Source of the DNA: Mucilaginibacter pineti
GTDB lineage: Bacteria; Bacteroidota; Bacteroidia; Sphingobacteriales; Sphingobacteriaceae
DNA length: 64,000 nucleotides
Assembly (NCBI RefSeq): GCF_900101875.1
Contig: NZ_FNAI01000001.1
Coordinates: 1,018,569 to 1,082,568 of the forward strand
Direction: 5' to 3'
Part shown: one piece after another, positions 15,176 through 24,675 of the stretch
Numbering within the stretch: position 1 is the first letter of the stretch
Layout of the letters: every line of letters begins with the position of its first letter
Notes under the pieces: model-generated
Database searches by the model: none
What the model was told of the DNA's origin: nothing
Seen by the model: the letters and a program-made list of their open reading frames with translations, nothing else
Translations under genes and position numbers: made by a program

Positions 15176-16804
15176 CTATGTCTGTATCACCCCCACGTTA
15201 AAAGCCTTTTCTATCGGAGCGTGATTGGCGGCTTCAATACCCATGGAAATTACCTTGCGGGTTTCCAGCGGGTCGATGATGCCATCTACCCAGAGCCGTG
15301 CGGCGGCGTAGTATGGGGTGGTTTGGGTGTTATATTTGTCTGTTATTTGTTTCAGTAGTTCGGCTTCTTTTACGGCATCTACCTCTTCGCCCCGGGCTTT
15401 TAGTCCGGCAGCCTGGATCTGCAGCAGGGTTTTGGCAGCTTGTCCACCACCCATAACGGCTATTTTGGCCGATGGCCAGGCGTAGATCAGTCGCGGGTCA
15501 TAGGCTTTGCCGCACATGGCATAGTTGCCAGCGCCGTAGGAATTACCTATCACAATAGTAAATTTTGGCACTACCGAATTGGCTACCGCATTCACCATTT
15601 TAGCGCCATCTTTAATAATGCCGCCCTGTTCGCTGCGACTGCCTACCATAAAGCCGGTAACATCCTGCAAAAACACCAGCGGAATTTTCTTTTGGTTACA
15701 ATTCATGATAAAGCGTGTTGCCTTATCTGCCGAATCGGAATAAATAACACCGCCAAAGCGCATTTCTCCGGTTTTGGCTTTTATCACTTTACGCTGATTG
15801 GCTACAATACCTACCGCCCAGCCATCTACCCTACCCAAACCGCAAATGATAGATTGACCGTAACCATCTTTATAAGGTTCAAATTCGGAGTTATCCAGCA
15901 TCCGCAGAATAATATCATTCATATCATAAGCCTTCTCCCTGTTATCAGGCAGGATGCCGTAAATCTCTTTTGGGTCGAGCTTTGGCGGGGCCGGTTTTAT
16001 ACGGTCGAACCCGGCTTTGTTGTAATCGCCAACCATGCTCATGATATTGCGGATAGAATCAAGGCAGGCCTTATCGTTTGGTTGTTTATAATCGGTAACA
16101 CCCGATATTTCGCAATGAGTGGTTGCCCCGCCCAGCGTTTCGTTATCCACATCCTCGCCAATGGCCGATTTTACCAGGTATGATCCCGCCAGGAAAACCG
16201 AACCTGTGCCCTCTACTATCATAGCTTCGTCGCTCATGATGGGCAGGTATGCCCCGCCAGCAACGCAGGCACCCATAATGGCCGAGATCTGGATGATTCC
16301 CATGCTGCTCATCATGGCATTGTTCCTGAAAATACGCCCGAAATGTTCCTTGTCCGGAAAGATCTCGTCCTGCAATGGCAAATACACCCCTGCCGAATCT
16401 ACCAGGTAAATAATGGGCAGGCGGTTTTCCATAGCTATTTCCTGCGCGCGCAGGTTTTTCTTGGCCGTTATAGGGAACCATGCCCCGGCCTTCACCGTGG
16501 CATCATTGGCTACCACCACACATTGCCTGCCCGCCACATACCCAATACCCGTTATTACCCCGCCCGACGGACAACCGCCGTGCTCGGCATACATGCCATC
16601 GGCAGTAAAAGCGCCAACTTCAAGCCAGGGTTTGTCTTTATCTATGAGATAGGCCACACGTTCGCGGGCCAGCATTTTGCCTTTTTCTTTTTGTTTGGCC
16701 GCGGCCTTTTCGCCCCCGCCCTCATATACTTTTTTTAACCTGTTGTTCAGCTCGTAAACCAGCTGCTTATTCACATCCTCATTAATATTAAAGCCGATAT
16801 CCAT
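15176..16804 (-). CDS. Acyl-CoA carboxylase beta (carboxyltransferase) subunit, methylcrotonyl/geranyl-type
   Basis: The 542-residue protein transfers a carboxyl group from biotin to an acyl-CoA. It has the N-terminal crotonase-like half with CPSGGVITGIGYV and FPDKEHFGRIFRNN, and the C-terminal half with GSRSEQGGIIKDGAKMV and GNSYGAGNYAMCGKAYDPR. FPDKEHFGRIF and GTGSVFLAGSYLVKSAIGE resemble methylcrotonyl-CoA rather than propionyl-CoA carboxylases. The biotin-carrying alpha subunit is not adjacent. A role in leucine or odd-chain acyl catabolism is possible; the substrate cannot be fixed from sequence alone. Confidence 0.92.
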   Translation of the reverse strand: MDIGFNINEDVNKQLVYELNNRLKKVYEGGGEKAAAKQKEKGKMLARERVAYLIDKDKPWLEVGAFTADGMYAEHGGCPSGGVITGIGYVAGRQCVVVANDATVKAGAWFPITAKKNLRAQEIAMENRLPIIYLVDSAGVYLPLQDEIFPDKEHFGRIFRNNAMMSSMGIIQISAIMGACVAGGAYLPIMSDEAMIVEGTGSVFLAGSYLVKSAIGEDVDNETLGGATTHCEISGVTDYKQPNDKACLDSIRNIMSMVGDYNKAGFDRIKPAPPKLDPKEIYGILPDNREKAYDMNDIILRMLDNSEFEPYKDGYGQSIICGLGRVDGWAVGIVANQRKVIKAKTGEMRFGGVIYSDSADKATRFIMNCNQKKIPLVFLQDVTGFMVGSRSEQGGIIKDGAKMVNAVANSVVPKFTIVIGNSYGAGNYAMCGKAYDPRLIYAWPSAKIAVMGGGQAAKTLLQIQAAGLKARGEEVDAVKEAELLKQITDKYNTQTTPYYAAARLWVDGIIDPLETRKVISMGIEAANHAPIEKAFNVGVIQT

Positions 16805-17026
16805 AGTTGGTTTTTATAGGAAATGTAAGTTAGGGAAAATTACAGGAGTAAAAGTGGGTAATTTTTTTTGTGTTTTGAAGGATACCGAAAGAATATTATG
16901 CACGCATAGCAATTTTTATTTACCCTAAAATTCAAGTATTAACACCTATAAAATTGCGTAAAAACACGCTTACTATTTTCCGCCAAACCATATAGCTTTA
17001 CTGTACTAAACATAACCACCCTTATT

Positions 17027-17797
17027 ATGATCCAGAAAACCAAAAACTATGGCTGGCTGCCCGATCTGCCCGATCACCGGGATTTGCGCTATGCCGTTGT
17101 ACGCCATGCTGCCTTAGCCAAACCTGTACCCACCTCTGTTGATCTGCGCACGCAATGCCCGCCGGTATATGACCAGGGCGAACTTGGTTCCTGCACGGCA
17201 AATGCCATTGGCGGCGCTTTTGAGTTTGAGCTGATGAAACAAAAATTGGCGGTATTTACCCCATCGCGGTTGTTCATTTATTATAACGAGCGTGTGCTGG
17301 AAGGCCATGTTAAGGATGATAGCGGCGCGCAGATAAGGGACGGTGTAAAATCAGTTGCCACGGTTGGTGTTTGCGACGAAGCTGGCTGGCCATACCTGGT
17401 GACCAAATTTGCCAAAAAGCCTACCAAATCGCTATATACAAAAGCTAAAAAGAACCTCGCCATACAATATACCCGCCTTAATAATACTGCTATAAACGAG
17501 CTAAAAACCTGCCTTGCATCGGGCAATCCATTTGTTTTTGGGTTTACGGTTTACCAGAGTTTTGAGGGCGATAAGGTGGCTAAAACCGGCATCCTCACCA
17601 TGCCCACAAAAACCGAAAGCGCCATTGGCGGCCATGCGGTTATGGCGGTTGGTTATGACGACGCCAGGAAAGCATTCATTGTACGCAACAGCTGGGGCGA
17701 CGCATGGGGCGACAAAGGCTATTTTTATATGCCCTACGATTACATCACCAGCACCGACCTGGCCGATGATTTCTGGACGATTAGCCAGGTGGTGTAG
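17027..17797 (+). CDS. C1 (papain-like) cysteine protease
   Basis: The 256-residue protein contains a full papain triad: Gln50 and Cys56 in DQGELGSCTANA, His203 in GGHAVMAVGY and Asn221 in VRNSWGDAWGDKGYF. No signal peptide or propeptide is apparent; the chain starts MIQKTKNYGWLPDLPDHRD, and PDxRD is common at the start of bacterial C1 proteins without a propeptide. It may act in the cytoplasm or be exported by another route. It is divergent from the carboxylase gene and followed by a long repeat-filled spacer. Substrate unknown. Confidence 0.9.
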   Translation: MIQKTKNYGWLPDLPDHRDLRYAVVRHAALAKPVPTSVDLRTQCPPVYDQGELGSCTANAIGGAFEFELMKQKLAVFTPSRLFIYYNERVLEGHVKDDSGAQIRDGVKSVATVGVCDEAGWPYLVTKFAKKPTKSLYTKAKKNLAIQYTRLNNTAINELKTCLASGNPFVFGFTVYQSFEGDKVAKTGILTMPTKTESAIGGHAVMAVGYDDARKAFIVRNSWGDAWGDKGYFYMPYDYITSTDLADDFWTISQVV

Positions 17798-17857
17798 ATT
17801 TGGAGGATTGAGGACTTGGGGAGCAAGGATTAAGGATTTTTCTCTTCATATGAACAC

Positions 17858-18140
17858 GACTCACCCCGTCTGCGCTTCGCTGGACACCCCTCTCTCCGGC
17901 TTCGCCGCATAGAGGGGATGGCGCTTCGACAAGCCGTAAAGATGGGCGGCCGAAGTTTTGCTTTCCGCAGACGACTCACCCGCCCATCGCTACGCTTGGG
18001 CCACCCTCTCTTCGCCTCCGGCGGAAAGAGGGGATTGCATAGCTTGACACGCTATGTTGATAATTTAAAAACTGTCTTTACCCTCTTTGCGGCGAAGCCG
18101 GAGAGAGGGTCGGCCAGCGAAGCGTAGCCGGGGTGAGTCC
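17858..18140. repeat. Paired CACCCTC-family inverted repeats
   Basis: Two family members stand in opposite orientation. One runs GACTCACCCCGTCTGCGCTT to CCGCATAGAGGGG. The second runs from CGACTCACCCGCCCATCGCT with CCACCCTCTCTTCGCC through GGCGGAAAGAGGGG to CCCTCTTTGCGGCGAAGCCG and AGCCGGGGTGAGTCC. They fill most of the gap 17798-18208, which shows no gene. Confidence 0.65.
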
Positions 18141-18208
18141 TAACCTTGGTCAGTTTACGACAACCACACACCCCACCTTTTTTTGACTTTTTAATTTTGA
18201 ATTTTGAC

Positions 18209-18793
18209 TTATGTAAGATTCCTATCCCTGAACCATACCTCATCGGGTTTGGCGTTAAAGCCATCCATCAGACTCACCAGTTCAATAGGATCGGCAGCGG
18301 TAATAACCAGCTCGCGATTGGTGGGTTTCAGGAATTTTTGGTCAACCATTACGTCCAATTGTTTTAGCAGCGAGTCATAAAAGCCGCCGGTGTTCAATAA
18401 ACCTATGGGGTGATTATGCAAGCCCAATTGCAGCCAGGTAAGCACTTCAAAAAACTCTTCGAGTGTGCCAAGGCCGCCGGGCAGGGTGATGATACCGTCG
18501 CAAAGGTCATTCATCATTTGCTTGCGCTGGTGCATATTTTGCACGATGTGCAGTTCGGTAAGTCCGGTGTGGCCAACCTCCTTATCCATCAAAAACTGCG
18601 GAATAACCCCTATCGCTTTACCGCCGCGACTTAAAACAGCATCGGCAATGATACCCATAATACCTACTTTACCGCCGCCATACACCAGAGTAATTTCACG
18701 ACTCACCATAACCTCGGCCAGTTGCTCAACAGCTTGTTTCAATAAAGGGTCGCCATTAAAATTGGCACCGCAGAATACGCAGATAGATTTCAT
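18209..18793 (-). CDS. LOG-family nucleoside monophosphate phosphoribohydrolase (TIGR00730)
   Basis: The 194-residue Rossmann protein has the two family motifs GGGKVGIMG (39-47) and PGGLGTLEE (105-113), with Arg90-Lys91 between them. LOG enzymes hydrolyse cytokinin-type N6-modified AMP to free base; many bacterial members act on AMP or other NMPs. The ATG at 18793 is preferred over a TTG two codons upstream. It is separated from guaB by a phrase-repeat hairpin. A purine-salvage or base-clearance role is family-based inference. Confidence 0.93.
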   Translation of the reverse strand: MKSICVFCGANFNGDPLLKQAVEQLAEVMVSREITLVYGGGKVGIMGIIADAVLSRGGKAIGVIPQFLMDKEVGHTGLTELHIVQNMHQRKQMMNDLCDGIITLPGGLGTLEEFFEVLTWLQLGLHNHPIGLLNTGGFYDSLLKQLDVMVDQKFLKPTNRELVITAADPIELVSLMDGFNAKPDEVWFRDRNLT

Positions 18794-18810
18794 TTTCAAT
18801 TATAATAAAT

Positions 18811-18935
18811 TAGTCCGAAAGTAGGGAAGTCAGAAAGTCCGGAAGTTTAAGCCTTAAAAACAAAGAAGTCCGGAAGTTATCAAGTAAAAAGATATTTATC
18901 TTTCCGACTTTACCAACTTCCGGACTTTCCGACTA
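18811..18935. repeat. Phrase-repeat hairpin between guaB and the LOG gene
   Basis: AGTCCGAAAGTAGGGAAGTC and AGAAAGTCCGGAAGTT phrases on the left are mirrored by CTTTCCGACTTTACC, AACTTCCGGACTTTCCGACT on the right. It is one of four hairpins with repetitive arms in this window. Confidence 0.65.
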
Positions 18936-18954
18936 AAGACACCAGACTATCTAA

Positions 18955-20424
18955 TTACCTCGTATAGTTAGGCGCTTCTTTAGTTATAGTAATATCGTGC
19001 GGATGGCTTTCGCGCATACCGGCGGCAGTGATGCGTACAAATTTTGCACGTTGTAAGTCTTCAATATTAGCAGCACCGCAATAGTGCATACCGGCACGTA
19101 AACCACCTATGTATTGGAAAATTACTTCGGCCATGTTGCCTTTAAATGGCACCCGACCAACAATACCTTCGGGAACCAGTTTGGTTACCACATCAGTTTC
19201 ATCCTGAAAGTAACGGTCTTTTGAACCTTTTGCCATTGCCTCAACAGAACCCATACCACGGTATGATTTAAATTTACGGCCTTCGTATATAATAGTTTCG
19301 CCTGGAGATTCTTCAACACCTGCAAACAATGAGCCTGCCATAATTGAGCTTGCACCGGCTGCGATAGCCTTTACAATATCGCCGGTTTGTTTAATACCAC
19401 CATCGGCAATAACGGGAACGCCACGGCCTTCCAGCGCTTTGGCACATTCGTAAACCGCGTATAACTGCGGTACGCCCACACCTGCAATGATCCGTGTAGT
19501 ACAAATAGAACCCGGACCAATACCCACTTTAACAGCATCAGCACCGGCATCTGCCAAAGCGATAGCCGCATCGGCAGTGGCTATGTTACCTGCTATAACC
19601 TGCAATTGCGGGTGCAGTGCTTTAACAGCCTTCACCATATCAATAACTCCTTTTGAGTGGCCATGTGCGGTATCAACTACCACAACGTCAACACCGGCGT
19701 TATACAGGGCAGTAACACGGTCAATATTATCGGCAGCAACTCCAACAGCTGCACCTACGCGCAGGCGGCCAAATTCGTCTTTACAGGCTATAGGGAAGTT
19801 TTTAACTTTTTGAATGTCTTTATAGGTAATTAAACCAACCAGCTTACCATCTTTATTTACAACAGGCAGCTTTTCAATTTTGTTGCCCTGCAGTATAGCT
19901 GTAGCCTCGGTAAGAGTAGTACCTTCGGGGGCAACTATAAGGTTGGTTTTGGTCATTATTTCCCTAACCGGCACGGTAAGGTCTTTTTGAAAACGCAAAT
20001 CGCGGTTGGTGATAATGCCTTTAAGCCTATGCTCGGCATCAATAACGGGGATACCGCCAATGCTAAACTCCTTCATTATCTGAAAAGCATCTGCAAGCAG
20101 CGCATCCTCCAGCAAAGTAACAGGGTCCTGGATCATTCCACTTTCAGATCGTTTTACTTTACGCACCTCGTTGGCCTGTGCCTGTATGGTCATGTTTTTG
20201 TGTAAAATACCAATACCACCGGCCTGGGCTATGGCAATTGCCAAACCTGCCTCGGTAACGGTATCCATAGCGGCCGAAATGATGGGGATGTTTAAACGGA
20301 TATTTTTTGTTAAAAAAGTACTGGTGTTAACATCACGCGGTAAAACTTCTGAATAAGCCGGGAGTAGTAAAACGTCGTCGTAGGTTAATCCTTCGGCAAC
20401 AAATTTGGATGGGTCTAACTGCAT
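18955..20424 (-). CDS. guaB: Inosine-5'-monophosphate dehydrogenase
   Basis: GuaB oxidises IMP to XMP, the committed step of guanine nucleotide synthesis. The 489-residue protein has the barrel with the catalytic cysteine in GPGSICTTR (Cys308), the flap region RGMGSVEAM and a tandem CBS pair inserted at about 97-205 ([36 protein letters not shown]). CBS domains bind adenine/guanine nucleotides and modulate activity. A TACCTTTG box at 20460-20467 lies 36 bases upstream. Length and order are standard. Confidence 0.97.
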   Translation of the reverse strand: MQLDPSKFVAEGLTYDDVLLLPAYSEVLPRDVNTSTFLTKNIRLNIPIISAAMDTVTEAGLAIAIAQAGGIGILHKNMTIQAQANEVRKVKRSESGMIQDPVTLLEDALLADAFQIMKEFSIGGIPVIDAEHRLKGIITNRDLRFQKDLTVPVREIMTKTNLIVAPEGTTLTEATAILQGNKIEKLPVVNKDGKLVGLITYKDIQKVKNFPIACKDEFGRLRVGAAVGVAADNIDRVTALYNAGVDVVVVDTAHGHSKGVIDMVKAVKALHPQLQVIAGNIATADAAIALADAGADAVKVGIGPGSICTTRIIAGVGVPQLYAVYECAKALEGRGVPVIADGGIKQTGDIVKAIAAGASSIMAGSLFAGVEESPGETIIYEGRKFKSYRGMGSVEAMAKGSKDRYFQDETDVVTKLVPEGIVGRVPFKGNMAEVIFQYIGGLRAGMHYCGAANIEDLQRAKFVRITAAGMRESHPHDITITKEAPNYTR

Positions 20425-20459
20425 AGCAAATAATTATTTTGGAGTTATTATTTGCCGGG

Positions 20460-20467
20460 CAAAGGTA
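20460..20467 (-). promoter_or_regulatory. Candidate -7 box of guaB
   Basis: Read on the minus strand: TACCTTTG, matching TAnnTTTG, about 36 bases before the ATG. Confidence 0.5.
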
Positions 20468-20627
20468 ACAAATATTTCGGATTATTAATATCCGGCGCAG
20501 GATTTATTTAAAAGCGGGGAGAAAATTGCTGTTTAATGATAATTGGGATGGCTGTTTGGATATATCTCCATTTATCGCCTAAATTGCATAAGCTGTGGGT
20601 TGTGATGATGGAAAACAGACAGTGAAT

Positions 20628-20656
20628 ACTTACGAAGTTTTAAAAACTTCGTAAGT
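20628..20656. repeat. Palindrome ACTTACGAAGTTTT / AAAACTTCGTAAGT
   Basis: A near-perfect 29-base palindrome in the gap 20425-20914, between the guaB start and the 3' end of the non-catalytic M16 gene. A related ACTTACAG...GTAAGT hairpin stands at 48476-48521. Neither has a strong T run. Confidence 0.6.
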
Positions 20657-20672
20657 CTGGGAGCGACATAAT

Positions 20673-20760
20673 TGGGGCGTTGCCTTCGGCCCAGGCTATC
20701 CGCTCATACGCCTGCAGGCCTTATGCTCAGGGCCGGTATCCGCTCCTATCCCTAACGCGA
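20673..20760. repeat. Dispersed GGGCGTTGCC repeat, uninterrupted copy
   Basis: GGGGCGTTGCCTTCGGCCC, GGCTATCCGCTCATACGCC and GGGCCGGTATCCGCTCC run continuously to CCTAACGCGA. At 397-652 the same unit is split after GGCCGGTATCC by the MITE-like element, so this copy serves as the unoccupied site. Confidence 0.75.
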
Positions 20761-20787
20761 GAGAAGTTAAACAGTAACTTTAAAATT

Positions 20788-20861
20788 GTCATTGCGAGCG
20801 TAGCGCGGCAATCCCATCATAAAGGTTATACGGCTTAGAGATCGTACCTTACAGCAATGAC
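20788..20861. repeat. GTCATTGCGAGCG palindromic repeat
   Basis: GTCATTGCGAGCGTAGCG with GCAATCCC on the left is closed by AGCAATGACG on the right. A relative with GTCATTGCTAGGAACGAAGC is at 40458-40530. Confidence 0.6.
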
Positions 20862-20914
20862 GCCCAGAGAAGGAGAAAGGGATAATTCCGAAAATCGAAA
20901 ATCCGAAACCCCTC

Positions 20915-22198
20915 CTAATACTTCCCTACAATCACTTTGTAAAACTCATCGAAATGGAAATATTGGTTGGCCAGTTCAATCAGTTTATCTGATGTTATAT
21001 TTTTTACCGTGTCGGCATACCTGTCGTAATAATCATAATCCAGGCCGGCAAAGTAGATGCTTTTGAATTTATCGGCATGGGAAAAAACATTCTCGAGGCT
21101 GCCCAGTAGCGAGCCCAGCATATAGTTGCGCACCAGCGACAGTTCTTCGGCAGGTACCAGGTCTGTTTTCAGGATGTTCAGTTCTTTTTCAATTTCGGTT
21201 ACCGCTGCTTTGCAAACATCTGCGCCAACTTCGGTAGCTATAAAAAATGATCCGCCTTGTTTAAACGAGCCCAGGCCCGAGCCAATGCCGTAGGTGTAAC
21301 CTTTATCCTCGCGGATGTTAGTCATTAGCCTTGAGCCAAAATAGCCACCGTAAACGGTATTTAATACCTGCAGCGCCTGAAAATCGGGATGGTTACGATT
21401 GATGGTCGGCGTACCTATCCTGATAGCCGATTGCAGGGCATCTGATTTTTCGGTAAAGTAAAAACGTTCGGCAGCGGCTTGCAATTCGGGCTGAGTGGTA
21501 TCCGCAGTAATTGGGCCGTTTGTCCAGCCTTTATCAAAGGTGTCGGTTATCAGCGCCAACGCCGTTGCATCAACCTTACCTGCAATTATTATAGAACAGT
21601 TTGAGGGCTGGTATTGCAATTTGTAATGCGCCGCCAGATCATCGCGCTGCAGGCTTTTATAATTATCAAAGCTTGCACCCAAACCGTAAATGGTATTGCC
21701 GTAAATGGCTTTGTTGAAATCTCTGCGGGCAACAATATCGTTCTTTTGCAAACTTACCTGTAGCTTTTGCTGCTGGTTACGCTTAAACGTTTCCAGTTCC
21801 TTTTCAGGGAAAACAGAATTGGTAAGCAGATCGGCAATTACAGGCAGCGTTTGGTGCAGGTGCTTGTTTAAACTATACAGCGTAACCTGCGAATTTTCGT
21901 ACCCGTAATCAACCTGCAAAAACGCACCGTAAAAATCAATTTTATCGGCAATTTGCGCAGCGGTTAAGGTGTTGGTGCCTTCGGTAAGCATGGTATTAAC
22001 AGCCATGTTAAGCAAGGGTTTGGCCGGGTTAAAGCGCAGGTTGTTAAATACCCACTCAATACGTACCAGTTCCTGATCGCCGCTGTTAAAACAATAAATA
22101 TTGCAGCCGTTACCCAGCGTTTTATGCTCGGGGCGTATAAGGGTTATATTATCGATAGCCTTAAAATCCGGGGCTAATGTTCTGTTTAGTTCAGTCAT
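20915..22198 (-). CDS. M16 peptidase-like protein, zinc motif lost (partner subunit)
   Basis: The chain of 427 residues has the M16 fold but lacks HxxEH; the corresponding helix reads LLNMAVNTMLTEGTN. It retains the substrate-binding R/Y-type segment REDKGYTYGIGSGL in its second half. That division of labour is typical of bacterial two-chain M16B proteases and of the mitochondrial processing peptidase. The start MTELNRTLAPDF (22198) is preferred to one five codons upstream, because the extra bases fall in a GGTCATT phrase repeat. The catalytic partner is the next gene upstream on the same strand. Confidence 0.88.
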   Translation of the reverse strand: MTELNRTLAPDFKAIDNITLIRPEHKTLGNGCNIYCFNSGDQELVRIEWVFNNLRFNPAKPLLNMAVNTMLTEGTNTLTAAQIADKIDFYGAFLQVDYGYENSQVTLYSLNKHLHQTLPVIADLLTNSVFPEKELETFKRNQQQKLQVSLQKNDIVARRDFNKAIYGNTIYGLGASFDNYKSLQRDDLAAHYKLQYQPSNCSIIIAGKVDATALALITDTFDKGWTNGPITADTTQPELQAAAERFYFTEKSDALQSAIRIGTPTINRNHPDFQALQVLNTVYGGYFGSRLMTNIREDKGYTYGIGSGLGSFKQGGSFFIATEVGADVCKAAVTEIEKELNILKTDLVPAEELSLVRNYMLGSLLGSLENVFSHADKFKSIYFAGLDYDYYDRYADTVKNITSDKLIELANQYFHFDEFYKVIVGKY

Positions 22199-22228
22199 TG
22201 GTTCATTGGTCATTAGGTCATTGTTTTT

Positions 22229-22342
22229 GTCTGAACCAGGATTAAGCAGATTTAGGTATTTTTAGGATTTTGATTTGCAATTGATCCTCTTTAATCTGTT
22301 TAATCATGATTGAGACTAATTCTGCTTAATTCAGGTTCAGAC
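22229..22342. repeat. Phrase-repeat hairpin between the two M16 genes
   Basis: GTCTGAACCAGGATTAAGCAG on the left is mirrored by CTGCTTAATTCAGGTTCAGAC on the right. Its right arm overlaps the last six bases of the upstream M16 coding region, so the stop codon is inside the stem. Confidence 0.65.
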
Positions 22343-23587
22343 TAATTCCGTTTGCTCTGCCAGATAGATCAGCGTTGATGAATTATCTTTTCTGAATATG
22401 TTGTTGGCTACCTCTTTGATCTGCGCGGCTGTTACGGCCAGGTATTTTTCCGTTTCGTAGTTCAGCTGGTCGGCATCGCCAAGCAGTTCGAATGATGCCA
22501 GGTTCATGGCCTTATCAAGCAGGCTCATTTCTGAAAACACCATGGTCGATTCGGTTTTGTTTTGCACCTTGGTCAGCTCATCAGCGGGGATGGCTTCGGT
22601 CTTCACCTTTTCCAGTTCTTCCCAAAGGGCAGCTTCGGCCTGTTCAATGCTCACGTTCTCCAAAGGCTTGCCTTCCAGTACAAACATACCTTTATCCAAA
22701 CTGCTGGTAATGTAGGCATGTACCTCGCTGAAGATCTGTCTGTCCTGCACCAAACTGCGGTACAAACGCGATGAATTACCGCGCGACAATATATCGCTTA
22801 ACAATTCAACAGCATAATAATCATCATCAAGCCTTGCCCCCATCTGAAAAGCAATATAAACATCGTTAAGCGGTACCTTGGCGGTAACGGTTTCGCGGCG
22901 CTCGTCATGCTGCTCGGGTTCCTGCGGCAGGTTGCGGTGGTATTTTTCGCCTGCGGGGATGGGGCCAAACCATTTTTCGGCAAGTTGTTTTACCTGCTCC
23001 AAATTCACATCGCCGCCTACTACCATAATGGCGTTTTGCGGGGTGTAGTGTTTTTTAAAGAAGGCTTTTACATCTTCAATACGGGCATCTTCAATATGTT
23101 TAATGGTTTTGCCAATGGTGGCCCATTTGTATGAATGCTCCTTGTAAACCAGCGGCCGCAGCTTTAACCAAACATCGCCATAAGGCTGGTTCAGGTAACG
23201 CTGCTTAAACTCCTCAATTACCACGTTACGCTGCACCTCCAGGCTTTTCTCGCTAAAGGCAAGACTCAGCATGCGGTCGCTTTCCAGCCAAAAGGCGGTT
23301 TCAATATTGGCCGATGGCAGGGTGATATAATAGTTGGTGATATCGTTACTGGTAAAAGCGTTGTTTTCGCCGCCTACACGCTGCAGGGGTTCATCATAGC
23401 TGGGAATATTTACCGAACCACCAAACATGAGGTGCTCAAACAAGTGAGCGAAGCCGGTTTGTTCGGGGTTTTCGTCGCGCGCGCCAACATCATAAAGAAT
23501 GTTGAGCACCGCCATAGGCGTAGTATTATCTTCGTGAACAATAACCCGCAGGCCATTATCCAGTGTAAATCGGTTGAACTTAACCAT
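22337..23587 (-). CDS. M16 zinc metalloprotease (catalytic subunit)
   Basis: This 416-residue chain has the inverted zinc motif HLFEH (His48, Glu51, His52) in GFAHLFEHLMFGG, and the distal glutamate in NVVIEEFKQR (125/126). The flanking VGGENNAFTSNDITNYY is also characteristic. It lacks the second-half R/Y substrate motif that its downstream partner keeps, so the two probably form one heterodimeric protease. There is no signal peptide; cytoplasmic or membrane-associated peptide degradation is inferred. It is first of the pair, with 138 bases to the partner. Confidence 0.93.
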   Translation of the reverse strand: MVKFNRFTLDNGLRVIVHEDNTTPMAVLNILYDVGARDENPEQTGFAHLFEHLMFGGSVNIPSYDEPLQRVGGENNAFTSNDITNYYITLPSANIETAFWLESDRMLSLAFSEKSLEVQRNVVIEEFKQRYLNQPYGDVWLKLRPLVYKEHSYKWATIGKTIKHIEDARIEDVKAFFKKHYTPQNAIMVVGGDVNLEQVKQLAEKWFGPIPAGEKYHRNLPQEPEQHDERRETVTAKVPLNDVYIAFQMGARLDDDYYAVELLSDILSRGNSSRLYRSLVQDRQIFSEVHAYITSSLDKGMFVLEGKPLENVSIEQAEAALWEELEKVKTEAIPADELTKVQNKTESTMVFSEMSLLDKAMNLASFELLGDADQLNYETEKYLAVTAAQIKEVANNIFRKDNSSTLIYLAEQTELV

Positions 23588-23654
23588 GTACAGGGTTTAT
23601 ATTAAAACAGACAGCAAATGTAAAACTTTTGTTGATATAGGATTAAGATAGATT

Positions 23655-24060
23655 ACAGATGTGCAAATTTCAAATGTGCGGGTTACAGATGTGCAGATTA
23701 CAGATTATAGATGTGCAAATGAATAGGCCGTAACGTCTTTGCGAGGTACGAAGCAATGACGTGGTTTGTTTTTTTAGACCCAAAATTCCGGTTCAGACAA
23801 TACCCTTCCCCGTCAGCAGATAAGCTTCTGACGAAAGCGGGCAGAACAATGGTGGCCTCGTGTGGTTGCGGGGGCATAGCAAGTTTTGCAGAAGGGGCAG
23901 TGAATCGGGGCAAATAATTGCAGTCCGTGGTTCTGACTGATTTGCAGGGCAAAGGCCTTGTGCGGCAAAGAAGCCTCTCTGCTGAAAGCCTTTTGGTTAC
24001 TTTGTGGCTACAAAGTAACTGGCCCTCCCGCGGCCAGGAGCGGGTATGCGGCCAGAAAAG
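23655..24060. other. Gene-free spacer with phrase repeats and a TTACTTTG hairpin
   Basis: 23655-23715 repeats GATGTGCAAAT/CAGATTATAGATG phrases like those at 5501-5641. Around 23990-24012 TTTGGTTACTTTGTGGC is mirrored by TACAAAGTAACTGG. A single GTCTTTGCGAGGTACGAAGC half-repeat is at about 23730. I see no gene in 23588-24123. Confidence 0.5.
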
Positions 24061-24123
24061 CCACAATTTTCAGCCCAATGCAATAGTTTTCCATAATAAC
24101 AAAATTCTTAAATTTGTTATCAT

Positions 24124-24675
24124 ATGCTTATCAGTGAACAACTTATAGTAGAGTTATCGCACACATTGGGTAAACCCAAAGTATTAAAACTGAGCCGTGT
24201 CTTAGAAGAACAGCATTTTGCGTTGCGTGATCTGATAGATATTACTTTTCATCCCGACCAGGTAATAGGTTTCCGGGCTGTGTGGATATTAGAAAATATG
24301 TTTTTGAAAGATCCGGAAAATTACCTTAACGATCTGGAATACTTTGTATCACGTTTTAAAGGGGTCGGGAACCCCAGTTGCATGCGGCATTACGCCAAAC
24401 TGATCATGCACATGACCGATACCACATCACCGGAAACCATAAAGCTAAAATTAAAAACAATTGACCTGGAGCCCGTTATTGAGCAACTGTTTGATTGGAT
24501 GATAAACCCCAAAGTAAAGGTAGCAGTAAAGGCTTTCGCGGGCCAGGCACTGTTTAATCTTAAAGATACTTACCCATGGATAGCCGACGAACTTGCCGGC
24601 CAGCTAAAATACCTTATGCGCAACGGAAGCGCCGGAATACAGTCGAAAGGAAAAAGGCTACTGAAGGAGTTGTAA
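24124..24675 (+). CDS. HEAT-repeat-like alpha-helical protein
   Basis: The 183-residue protein is predicted all-helical. The spacing of Leu/Ala pairs and phrases such as VIGFRAVWILENMFLKD, SCMRHYAKLIMHMTD and KVAVKAFAGQALFNL resemble HEAT/ARM repeats, which make protein-protein surfaces. There is no signal peptide, membrane segment or catalytic motif that I can see. It stands alone, with a hairpin at 24964-24995 beyond its 3' end. Function unknown. Confidence 0.75.
   Translation: MLISEQLIVELSHTLGKPKVLKLSRVLEEQHFALRDLIDITFHPDQVIGFRAVWILENMFLKDPENYLNDLEYFVSRFKGVGNPSCMRHYAKLIMHMTDTTSPETIKLKLKTIDLEPVIEQLFDWMINPKVKVAVKAFAGQALFNLKDTYPWIADELAGQLKYLMRNGSAGIQSKGKRLLKEL

Noticed and set aside
15176..16804. 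Propionyl-CoA carboxylase beta subunit linked to the methylmalonyl-CoA epimerase
   Set aside because: FPDKEHFGRIF and neighbouring motifs point to the methylcrotonyl/geranyl type, and the two genes are 14 kb apart.
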